From the NCBI GenBank assembly GCA_028386065.3, contig JAKUCV010007187.1, positions 59,707 through 123,706 of the forward strand: a DNA stretch of 64,000 nucleotides. The letters run 5' to 3'. This DNA comes from Turnera subulata (Eukaryota; Streptophyta; Magnoliopsida; Malpighiales; Passifloraceae). This document shows positions 1-9,667 of the stretch, piece after piece (positions within the stretch are counted from its first letter, which is position 1; every line of letters begins with the position of its first letter). The position numbers were made by a program, and so were the translations under genes. The notes under the pieces were generated by a model. It saw only the letters and a list, made by a program, of their open reading frames with translations, searched no databases and had not been told where the DNA came from.

Positions 1-2738
1 ATCGTCATCTAGGTGAACTCCAGCATGTTGATTCCCTCCAACCGGATCCATTCGTACCTATATGAGAAAGTATATGTATGCATATCATATCATCACAGAT
101 CTTATGCGCAAACAGACAATCATGCAATCACAATTACGTCCCTAATGACCTACTGCCTGCTCCGCTACCAAAATGAAGCACCTCAACCCGTATTTACCAA
201 ACACAGTAAACACGTGCCGAAACTATTCTTATTGATAGAAAAGATAGTACATCACAGTCAAAATACTACACAGTAAATCCTAACACAGCAGAAGTTCCAA
301 GACAAGATCTGTCACCCACACTCGGGGACCATTATTTAATCCACACAAACTAGCCCAACAGGAGCAGCATAACCAGTATAAACAGCATTATATGCATCAT
401 AGGAAAGCAGCAACACAACAACATATATAACATAGCAGCAGAAGACTTATATGCACATGCAGCGGAGGTATGGATCCGGAGTCAGGTGGAGAAGAAAGCA
501 GTAGCCATCGAACGTCGTACCTGAACTACGAAACAACTTAACCTACGGGATGAAACCCCGCATTCGAGGGGTGAGTCGGAAATGCTCACCGACCAAGGAT
601 AAACAGTGGTACGCAGGCAACCGTAATACTGTAAAGAAAACACAGGCAAGCAATAGCACATCTCAAACAAGACTGAGCCAAGACCAAAAGAATATTTATT
701 ATTACTACCAATTTTATCTTCCGGGCCCCGTCACTGGACAAGCTAGGGTCGTACCAGGTTATTAATTAATTCTGGATGCCAGGTCAAAGAGAACCATACC
801 AAACCTTACCATACCGGGTTCAACAACCCAAAAATAACCATACTGGGACCTCGTCCCAAAATATCAAACCGAGCATGACAGCCCACCCATCCGGGATAAA
901 CATCCCCAAACCAAGTAACCGGCCATAGCATCCCAAAATTAATTTTCAAACCATCGGGTCGTACCACTACTTTCCACGTGACAATTAAATCATCATCTCA
1001 AATTCACTTTCCAATTTCCACTTCCAATATCTAATTTCCTTTATCCAATTATCCATTTCCACTTCCAATATCTAATTTCCTTTATCCAATTATCCATAGT
1101 CAACAGTCCAACATCAATCTCACACAATATCCATAGAATCAATATCACAATCCAATAACAGCAATAACCATAGCAGTCAAATAACCAACAATGAACATAT
1201 CAGCAGTTCAATCAAACAATAAAGCACACAAAGTATTACAGGCAACATATCAAGGGTTATCCATACTCACCTTAGCCGATTATCAATTATGGAAATGTCC
1301 AACAGATTTCAAGTCCGGTTCCTCAACAAACTGCTCGTTATCAGCTCCTATATCAATCAAATAATATGCACACATAAGGTGATATGCAAATGCCAGACTA
1401 ACACTGTATGCCATAAAATAAATATTGACTCCTCTCGATTACTGCCTCGGGTTAATTCTCCGTTATCATCATAATTCACCATTTATTTTCCATGTGTCAA
1501 AATACCATACTATACTTATACCCGGATATTATTCCGGTATTTTATTACCTTGATAATACCCTTTTCTATATTTATTCTCCTTAAAATAATTATCATAATG
1601 TATTTTATATATTTTTAGAAAATTGTTTCCATAATTATATATATTTTCTCTTTTCCCAGATTTTTTTTAAAATTATTAAAACCAGACTGGGCCCAAAATA
1701 ACAGCCCAAACCCATGGAACTCAACCCAACAGGTCAGCCCTGGCCCAGACGCAGAGCCCAGACCAAAGCATGAGCCACAAGCCCATGCCAGGCCCAGACC
1801 CGCGCCAGCCCAAGCTCCAGCTGACCCGTTGAGGAAACGGGTCACTCACCCTCAATCCAGGTTTGCGACGGGCGACACGAGGTGAAACAGCGGCGAGCGA
1901 CGAACGGAGGCGAGGCGACGAGATCGAACAAGCAACGGCGGCGAAAAGCTCTCGGCTACTGAGCACGGCTGCAGACTATCGACGGCGAAGGGAGAAGCAA
2001 CGACGACGAGCCAAACGCAAAATGGTCGTCGGGTCCTTGGCTGCCGACGGCGCGTCGAGTGGCGAGGGCGGGCGGCGACGGCTGTGTCTAGTGAGGCGGC
2101 GTAGTTCACTCCCTCGTGAACAATAGCATAGGGGTGAGGGAGAAGGAAAGGTGACGGTGGTGATGAGGTGGCAGTTTCTGGTTGGGTGTGTGTTGTGTGT
2201 TATGTTTTTTTTTATTATTTTCTGGTATGAGTTTTGTGTGTAGGTTTGCAGGCAGAAGGTGATGTCTGGGAACGTGTTTGCAGAAGGTGATGAAGATGGT
2301 GTAAACTGGAAGCAGTTGAAACACAGTCTTATTGGCATGCAAATCCACTGGTGAGGCACGGGTTACACAGGCAGTTCACAGGCAAAACAGGAGAAGGCGG
2401 CTTAATAATTGAGTGGTCTCAATTATATGGTACTGTGCAACATGTGAAATGTGTCCCGCCTGGACCAAAAAATATCCAGTATACCCCCTTACCTTTATTT
2501 TTGGTCCGTTAACTCGAGGGTAAACCCGGCTTTTCTAAAGATTCCTAGACCCAAAAAATCCCAACTTTGGTCCGTAAAATCCGCAGAAAAATCTCAAACG
2601 TGGGACAAGGCTCGGTTTCGGAATCTGATGCTCGAGTTACCATAAATTAATTACCCAAGATTAATTTTAAATGGTAAATCACTGTAAAATAACTTAAACA
2701 GTCCCGGTAAAAATGAAATTTTTACCTAGGCTGTTACA
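1..2738 (-). mobile_element. Long gypsy-type LTR, minus strand, open at the left window edge
   Basis: Read on the minus strand this block begins at 2738 with TGTAACAGCC and soon reaches TTTTTACCGGGAC. This is the same layout as the start of the G2 LTR at 26611 (TGTAACGACC, then TTTTACCG). Further in, minus-strand GAGCATTTCCGACTCACCCC (about 560-600) matches GAGCACTTCGGACTCACCCC of G2 (near 25817). I see no gag or pol and no primer-binding site inside the window, so it is a solo LTR or the 5' LTR of an element extending left of base 1. No polypurine tract precedes it on the right. The Arg-rich and Ala-rich open frames at 1615-2360 are GC-rich LTR sequence, not genes. Family assignment is by resemblance to G2 only. 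Confidence 0.6.
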
Positions 2739-3340
2739 TGAAGACCACTCGGGCTGGGAATACTCGGATGACTAATGAGGAGGTAGACTATAGATATCAA
2801 TGAGGGATTAGTGGGAAACCAGAGTACTCTTGACAATAGTGATTTCATGAAATACAAGTCGAAAAGAGAGACCTTATGACTATAGGCGTAAATACAATCA
2901 ACATTGTGGCATGCGTATCTAGCAATGACCCCAATCTTTCCAATGAAAATTACTAAAACATTATGATATATGCTATACGTATCAAGAAGAATTCATCTAA
3001 AATAGTAAAAACACATGATATGTTGTACAAAAATACATAAAATAAATATATAATTTACAAAAAAAAATCACTATTATTTCTCCTTACACTTTTTCCATAA
3101 ATTCATTTAATTTATTATTCTTTCCATAATTCGAGAATTTTTTTGTATAAATAATAATGAATTATAGAATATAATCATGGTAATATATTACTATATCATG
3201 TTAAAATATATTAAAAAATAATAATTTAATCTAATAATTGATACTTAAATAATTTAACTGTTAGTTTTTATTTGAATAATTATTAATATTAAAAAATAAT
3301 TATATTACGTATTACTGTGCAAAGCAGAAAAACTAGTTAT
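2739..3340. other. AT-rich spacer; most of it is a repeat also present inverted at 44190-44710
   Basis: No gene is visible. From about 2950 to 3450 the sequence matches, in reverse complement, 44190-44710. Both contain the run around AGAATTCAT and the segment reading CTAGTTATATTATAACAAGTAGGCG on one strand or the other. The matching stretch continues into the F-box-like leader below. Confidence 0.6.
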
Positions 3341-3344
3341 ATTA

Positions 3345-3600
3345 TAACAAGTAGGCGGTTTAATTTGCAATGATGAATGTGTTTGTGTTAGTCTAATTTC
3401 TTCTAGGGTTAAGGAGTGCTTATCTAGTCGGTAAGAGTCATCTATATAAATTAATAGTAGAAAGAGCGCAGTTTATCATTAGTGTGTGACTAGGAGAAAG
3501 GGGCACCAACGTTTTTTAATAGTTTGAAAAAGGAAAACGTTAGGGATTCCCTGACCTAGAAGTTGTTACAATGGGAGCAGCGAAACGTTTTTTAATAGTT
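3345..3600 (+). repeat. Truncated duplicate of the F-box promoter and leader
   Basis: This segment repeats the upstream region of the F-box gene at about 4900-5217. It shares the GGTTAAGGAGTG block, a TATATAAA box (3443-3450, compare 5051-5058), the leader phrase GCAGTTTATCATTAGTGTGT, and the run through CCTGACCTAGAAGTTGTTAC up to the start codon. The copy keeps ATGGGAGCAGCGAA, then breaks off about 14 nt into the coding sequence and continues with a re-copied piece of its own leader (CGTTTTTTAATAGTTTGAAA). It is therefore a promoter-plus-start-codon duplicate with no gene behind it. Confidence 0.8.
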
Positions 3601-3629
3601 TGAAAGGGGCACTAACATTTTTTTAATAG

Positions 3630-4770
3630 TTTGAAAAAGGCTACTAATAATACACTTTAAAATTGTATTTATTTATTTAAACATGATAAAAAGGCTTAAA
3701 TGTTTTTTTCAAAAATTATTATGTGGTTTACGGTTTTTATTTTTTCGAAATATATTATGGGAATAGTAACGTGCTCTAGAAGTTGCATCTTCTATTTTAA
3801 AATTAAAAAGAAAAAAGTTCATGAACGCAAAAAATAATAGTTAAACTCATGAGAAAATTAAAAATTCCTCCGTACCAATTATTAGTTTTAAAAATATTTT
3901 ACCTCTGAAATTCATGATCCAAAAAATTTAATTAAATTTGTTTTAACCTTAAGTTTGACAAATATTATTTTTTGTAGTTAATACCTCAAAGTTATCGATG
4001 AGAATGAGAATAGAAGTAAGAAGGCTACTAATATTACAATTAAAAATTAATTTTGAAATTTTAAGGATATTTTTAGAAGGCTTAAAAAACTTTTTTTTGA
4101 AAATTTTTATGTTGTTTATGGTTTATGTTTCTTTTATGTAATAATTTGTTTTGAAGTTAATACCTCAAAGTTAACGATGAAATTGAGAATAGAAGGAAAA
4201 AGTCTACTAATAATATACTTAAAAATTGAATTTGAATGTTTAAGATTATTTTGAAAAGGCTTAAATTTTTTTTCTTAAAAAAATTATTATGTGGTTTATG
4301 GTTTCAATTTTTTTGGACATATATTATTTTTAAAAAAATAATAACTGAAAGTTAACAATGAAATTGAGAATAAAAGGAAAAAGTCTACTAATAATATGAT
4401 TGGAAATTGTATTCGTTTCTTCTAGGAAATTTTAAAAAGGCTTAATTGCTTTTGAAAAATTATTATTTTGTTTATTAGTTTTAAATTTTTTAACATATAA
4501 TAAATTTTTTATTTTAAATTTAATATAGAATATATTGAATTCTTTAAATAGTTTCTAAAGTTTATTTAGAAAAAAATTAAATAAATAAATACTGAAAAAG
4601 GCTTAAAAGGCTTAAATGTAGAATTTTTAAGGATATTTTTGAAAGTCTTAAAAGTTTTTTTTGAAAAATATTTGTGGTTTGTTGTTTATGTTTTTTTTTA
4701 TGAATATTAGATGGTTTAAATTTTTTAATCTGGTATAATAATGTAAAGAAATAAAAAGAATAGGGCACCT
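3630..4770. repeat. Degenerate tandem repeat, unit about 180 bp
   Basis: The marker CTACTAATA recurs at 3641, 4025, 4204 and 4385. Spacings are 384 (about two units), 179 and 181. Each unit continues with an AT-rich stretch, then GGCTTAAA, a T run and GTGGTTTATGGTTT or similar. A further decayed unit follows at about 4600. No coding potential is seen. Confidence 0.65.
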
Positions 4771-5039
4771 TTATAGTTTATTAATTTAATAGCACTAACT
4801 TGATAATAAAATTTTTTAAAGTCCCTCCAAATCCATGTTTTTGTGATAAAATTGGGCCACTCAGCAAGCGTTTAGTACTCCGATAGCAATCCCCTTTGCG
4901 ATAATGAATCTATTTGTGTTAGTCCAATTCTTACTAGGTTAAGGAGTGTTGTTATCACCAAAAATCGGACGCTATGGTTATTCGTATAGGGCCGAAGGAA
5001 TATTGATGGTTAGGCCCACTATGGCATGGTTGGCTTGTC

Positions 5040-5202
5040 CGGATCGTGTGTATATAAATTAATTGTAGATAGAGCAGAGTTTATCATTAGTGTGTAACAG
5101 CAAAACATCAAGGTGTGTGACTAGGAGAAAGGGGCGCCGACCTTTGTTAATAGTTTGAAAAAGCAAAACGTTGAGGGATTCCCTGACCTAGAAGTTGTTA
5201 CA
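5040..5202 (+). promoter_or_regulatory. Probable core promoter and 5' leader of the F-box gene
   Basis: TATATAAA at 5051-5058 lies about 150 bp upstream of the ATG at 5203, giving a predicted leader of roughly 120 nt. The same box and leader are preserved in the truncated duplicate at 3345-3600, which supports this as the ancestral promoter. The transcription start is inferred from TATA spacing only. Confidence 0.55.
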
Positions 5203-6408
5203 ATGGGAGCAGCGAACCTCAGATTACCATCCGAAATTGTGGAGGAGATACTAGCGCTGTTACCTCAACAGTCCATTCATCGATTTAGGTCCGTCTCCAA
5301 GTCATGGTCGTCTTTGTTGGTCAGTGTAGAGTTCCACAAATTGAGATCCAGGTCGTCACCCCCCGAGATTACCGTCCAAAAACTCCTACATAATTACTTT
5401 AAGAAGTATCCTGATGGTGCCAATCCAACAGGCCATCGTGGTCTTGGATCATTAGATTTTCGTAACGGCCAAAGTAAGAATGACGAGGTATGGTTTCCAA
5501 CAGCAAGAGATCAGGTTGTAGGATTTGTAGGATCATGCAATGGATTAGTTTGTGTAACTCAACCTGCAGGACTTGACCACCTTATTAGGGACATTACCGT
5601 GTGGAATCCTTTTACCGGTGTCTGTAGAAAATTGCCAAACCCTGAATATACATCAGCTCCTGATGATTACGGTTTTGGACATGATTCGGTCCGTGAGGAT
5701 TATAAGGCTGAACCTGTTGCTAACGGTTTTGGACATGATTCGGTTGGTGATGATTATAAAGTGTTTGTAGCCGCACATCGCCCTTATGCTCCCGCTCGGG
5801 AAGTTGAATTTCAAATCTTCTCTCTGAAGGCAGGTTCCTGGAGAAAGTTGGAAATTCTTAGCGGATACTTGCAGCGGCTGCAGCTGATTGAAGAAGGGGG
5901 GAGGGGTCTGTACTTGAATGGCGCACTTCACTGGGGAAGTAGGTCCGGTGAGAAGATCATTGCTTTTGATTTGGTGGAGGAGAAGTTTTCTGATGTCCGA
6001 GCCCCAGTTTTGGAGGATCAATCTTATGAACATGTTAGCATGGGAATTGTTGGAGAATATCTGTGTATGTGTTGGCGTACAATGGGAAAGAAGATTGTTT
6101 GGATGATGAAGGAATATGGCAACTGGGTTCCTTTCATCCAGTATAGTGAGTTAGGACTTTTTGGATCAGGCCTTGTTGAATATGAGTGCAATTTCATACC
6201 CCCTCGCGGCGGATACATGATGCTCTACTTCCGTTTATATGGGGGGACGGCAATACTCCAATGGAGTAATAATGATGGAGAAGCTGATGCAGTGGATCAG
6301 GGAGGCAGAAAGCGCTGTATGTTTTACGAAAAAGGTTCATGCATCCCCTATACAGAAGCTCTCACCTCTCCCTACCCAACTGCTAGTGAGGTAGATTTCC
6401 GAACATGA
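5203..6408 (+). CDS. F-box protein with F-box-associated domain (CPR1/CPR30-like), single exon
   Basis: The product is 401 aa. An F-box occupies about residues 6-45 (LPSEIVEEILALLP, then FRSVSKSW), the part that docks on SKP1 in an SCF ubiquitin ligase. From about residue 105 there is an F-box-associated (FBA/kelch-like) domain with GSCNGLVCV and VWNPFTG, followed by SLKAGSWRKL and GALHW. This region would select the substrate. Length and single-exon layout fit the plant F-box/FBA family, some of which control immune receptor levels; the substrate here cannot be told. The frame opens upstream at a TTG (5155), but the first ATG is at 5203, in ACAATGG context, and that ATG is also preserved in the duplicated leader. 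Odd point: an in-frame 54-bp direct duplication gives GFGHDSV twice, at residues 157 and 175. No stop or frameshift is present, so it may be functional. Confidence 0.88.
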   Translation: MGAANLRLPSEIVEEILALLPQQSIHRFRSVSKSWSSLLVSVEFHKLRSRSSPPEITVQKLLHNYFKKYPDGANPTGHRGLGSLDFRNGQSKNDEVWFPTARDQVVGFVGSCNGLVCVTQPAGLDHLIRDITVWNPFTGVCRKLPNPEYTSAPDDYGFGHDSVREDYKAEPVANGFGHDSVGDDYKVFVAAHRPYAPAREVEFQIFSLKAGSWRKLEILSGYLQRLQLIEEGGRGLYLNGALHWGSRSGEKIIAFDLVEEKFSDVRAPVLEDQSYEHVSMGIVGEYLCMCWRTMGKKIVWMMKEYGNWVPFIQYSELGLFGSGLVEYECNFIPPRGGYMMLYFRLYGGTAILQWSNNDGEADAVDQGGRKRCMFYEKGSCIPYTEALTSPYPTASEVDFRT

Positions 6409-7440
6409 TTGAATTAAAAACAAAGGAAGGTTTAACAAGTCAAATAGGTGGGTTATAAGAACCTAGTCCTGGCATTTTAAAAAAATTTTGGCTTTGTACT
6501 GAATATTTGGTTCTATACAGATTTAGTTGTTTTGGTTGTTGAGAAAGATAAACTTAAGCAGATTGGGAATTCAATTGCCTTTGATAGATATATTGCTAGC
6601 ACTTCCTTCAATGCACTTCCTTTGGTTTGGCTTGTTGAGAATGATAATTATGTTTGTGTAGACAAAATTGAGGTGGATTAAGAGCCGGATCCTAGGATTT
6701 TTCATATTGCCGTAACTCTATTGCTAGTTTTGTTTGAATTACTTGTTTTCGGCATACACTTAACCAAAATATTTTGGGCCTGAGCTTTGACTAAATGTTC
6801 ATACCAACAGTAACAAACATTTGTGGCCAATCCGTTGCCTAGCTCCTTAAACTTGAGATAATTAGCAGAAAGAAATAGAAAAAAGAATTGTGTAAGTATA
6901 AAAAAATTTTTGGTGTTGTTGAAGGCTGGGGTGGAAGCTACTATATCAAGTTGGCTGCTTGGGATACGGTAAGGTGGTCTTGGTGTCATAAATTATTGAA
7001 GTATAGCTATATATATACTAGTAAGACAGCAATTTCTTCCCATTCAGCCATTTCCATGGAGATTTTAATACGCCATATTTCTTTTTTTCTTCTTTTTTTT
7101 TTCTGAAGTTTAGTATGAAAGTTACCCGTTAAATCCATTGCTATGGAAAGGGAGCGACTTGAGAGTTGCTGCAAAGGACGCATAGACACCTTTAATGTTC
7201 ATCAAAGCTTCATGCGTCCCTTTCTCTGCAATCACTCCGTTTTACACTACTGCAGTTAAATCTGCTCTATTTGTTTGTAATTCCCAGTGTGTTTTGTTCT
7301 TCCATCCTTTTTTTCCAGCGATCCTAGCTATTAGGGCTGTGTCATTGTCTCAATGACTTTGATTATGTCCACGAATGAAAGCATCGATTACCATAAAAAA
7401 AAATATTAAATCTGCGTTCCTAATGGAGGACAGTCTATGC
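6409..7440. other. 3' flank of the F-box gene, no further gene
   Basis: AT-rich sequence. Short open frames on both strands (for example 6702-6989 minus and 6888-7106 plus) have no recognisable domain and lie in low-complexity DNA. The poly(A) site of the F-box gene presumably lies here, but I cannot place it. Confidence 0.4.
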
Positions 7441-7448
7441 GCTACCAC

Positions 7449-7685
7449 AACTGTAGTTCTGTTCACCATGGACTGGTCTTTCTTTTAATATGAAACCATG
7501 GCCTGATCTAATGCAGCTTGAACCTTTCTTTCTATAGTAGCCGCATCTAATTATTACTTTATGCTTCGTAGTTCTGTTCACCATGGGCTGGTCTTCTCTT
7601 TTAATATGAAACCATGGCTTGGTCTAATGCAACTCGAACCTTTCTTTCTATAGTAGCCTCATCTAATTGTTACTCTATGCTTCTG
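7449..7685. repeat. Tandem duplication, unit about 117 bp
   Basis: GTAGTTCTGTTCACCATGG, followed by a block with AATATGAAACCATGGC, CTTTCTTTCTATAGTAGCC and CATCTAATT, occurs twice head to tail, with the second copy starting near 7568. The copies differ by a few substitutions. No coding role is evident. Confidence 0.75.
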
Positions 7686-7737
7686 CCCTCCAGACAATTG
7701 AACCCCTCTCTACGCAAAAAGTTGTCAACTGTTTTTG

Positions 7738-8014
7738 TGTTGAATATAATAATTTCACCTACAACACAAATTTTTATTTAATTTTGAAACCTCTCACAAT
7801 TAACTAGGCGACATCGCGGTGCCCTTTACTGTAGCCATACTCACAACACTTGATTTACTACACATAATATTAAAACCCTAACACACCTATTTATAGAGAC
7901 TTTGACTTAACGGATAAGACATGACTCATAAATCGAACCGGGCTTGGACTCTTAAAACCCAATAATATAAAAACTGTCAGACCCATTAAAACTAGCATAG
8001 TTTAATATCCAACA
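7738..8014 (-). mobile_element. Short LTR-like unit (about 277 bp), possible copia solo LTR
   Basis: The block runs from TGTTGAATAT to ATATCCAACA, so both ends form a TGTTG/CAACA inverted pair. On the minus strand it holds a TATA-like CTCTATAAATAGG. I find no 5-bp target duplication, primer-binding site or polypurine tract beside it. A 17-bp direct repeat (AAACTAGCATAGTTTAA) straddles its right edge (about 7989-8030). The call is tentative. Confidence 0.35.
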
Positions 8015-8097
8015 AACTAGCATAGTTTAAAAAGAGGGAAGTTCAATGGTCTATTCAGATTCACTAGGCAGTTATTTTCTCCAGTTGCATACTACTG

Positions 8098-8545
8098 ATA
8101 AAATTCATATTTACTGGCTAAACATCGATGTTGTACCGTTATGGTCTGATACCTTTTTTAACTTTCAATGTTATCTTATCAAAAGGTGTTCAGAAATGTT
8201 TTCCCAACACCATATAAGTTTTCAAACTTATAAATAGAGGTGTTAAACCTCTCTTTGCAAAGAATCAACTCTTCATACATTAAACATTCATTGATATACA
8301 TTCATACAAGTTTCTATGAGCTAATACCTTTGAGAATTGAGAGTTGCCTTATTGTTCTTACATTGTTCCTCAATATCCACTCTTTGAGAGAGCTTTTGTT
8401 TTGAGTGTTGTAAGTGTTCTCATACACTTTAAGGGAGGTTAGTTCCCTTGTTGTAATTCATAGGGAGAGGTATTCTTTCTGTGTGAGAATTCTTGAAGTG
8501 AGGTATCTTCAAACAAGATTGTTGAGGTTCTTGTGACTTGAATTC
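8098..8545 (+). mobile_element. Sirevirus 5' LTR, left fragment (truncated)
   Basis: This stretch aligns with the SIRE 3' LTR from about 24521 onward: AAATTCATATTTACTGGCTA, one AACATCGATGTT palindrome (8121-8132), CTTATAAATAGAG (TATA box, near 8227), then the transcribed leader. The first part of the LTR (TGTTAGACAAC and the following roughly 580 bp) is missing. The LTR is broken at 8545 by the gypsy-type insertion and resumes at 16799. In the first 60 bases compared with the 3' LTR I count 4 differences, so the element is not very recent. Confidence 0.85.
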
Positions 8546-9175
8546 TGTCAGGCCACCGCCTAGGCGTGACCGGCTAGGTACCGTGTGCACCCACATCATG
8601 CCAGAAGGCACCCCAAGGCCTATAATCATCTCTATAGAAGCTAGTTGCCTCTGCCTCGCTGGTTACCAACCAAAACATATGCACAACGTAACAGAAGCAA
8701 ACCAACAAATACAAAGGCAACGTAGACACTAAAAAGTGCAAAACAATCCATACCACTAATGTCATAGAATTCTGCTACAAGGGGCACTACTCATGCTACA
8801 TATGGATATAACCTCTTTTACATGAATTAATACATTAGAACAAACGAAACGGTTAAACCTATCGACCTACAGCCTGCACTCTCATCCTTGCACCTGAAAG
8901 ACAAGGGGAGAAATAGGGGGTAAGTATAAAACTCAGCAAGTAAATAAGCCATGCAAGATAGCTACTACAACTGCACACAAAGCTCGGCATGAGCATCACA
9001 CATTCATGCAGCACATGATATAGTGCAAGGCACACATCAAACACGTATCGGGCACTCACGCCCCAAAGCAATCCTCGTGTCCCAGACACGCTCTGTTCCC
9101 ATTCCCCCCAACCAGCTAGGGTATGATGTGCCCCAAGGCAGCCTATGTAGTTTGGTAGCTTATACAGGTGTTATT

Positions 9176-9296
9176 CCTTAGCCCACAGCCCCACGTACGA
9201 GGCATACAGAATTTCATATAGCCCACAGCCCCATGTACGAGGCATACTGAATACCGAATAGCCCATAACCCCGCGTACGAGGCATACAGAATGTCT
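9176..9296. repeat. Three tandem units of about 42 bp inside the G1 LTR
   Basis: The unit AGCCCACAGCCCC-ACGTACGAGGCATAC occurs three times in a row with small changes. The same three units occur in the other LTR at about 14895-15008, so the array predates insertion. Confidence 0.75.
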
Positions 9297-9667
9297 AGCT
9301 ACCACAACTCACACAGCTCCCGGCAGATATCGTGTCACACCTGTAATAGCCAAGCGGAACTAACTCCGTAAGGTCAGTGCCATCGCTCTCATTGACTAGA
9401 GCCATGTACAAGGCACCCAATGCCAACATCTCGTGCCGCACAAGTTTACTACAGGTGCCCACCATCTCATGGTACAAGCAAGCCTCGCAAGCTCTACCTC
9501 GTGCACCCAGTGCACTTCAACCAACTGGCCAGTGGTACCATAGTCACAAACACAATCAAGGCAAACACATGCCGTCATAAGCACATCAGTGCAATACCAA
9601 ACATCAGCACAACAAGTGCAATGCAATGATGCCAACAAGGGCAGCAAGTATTCCTAAGCGCACAACT

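Noticed and set aside
1615..2359. Overlapping Arg/Ala-rich frames on both strands
   Set aside because: GC-rich part of the LTR; no codon or domain evidence.
2739..2830. Short frame MKTTRAGNTRMTNEEVDY directly right of the minus-strand LTR
   Set aside because: Opposite to the LTR orientation, stops after about 21 codons, no recognisable gag motif.
5155..5202. 16-codon N-terminal extension of the F-box frame from a TTG
   Set aside because: No ATG; the first ATG at 5203 is in good context and is the point preserved in the duplicated leader.
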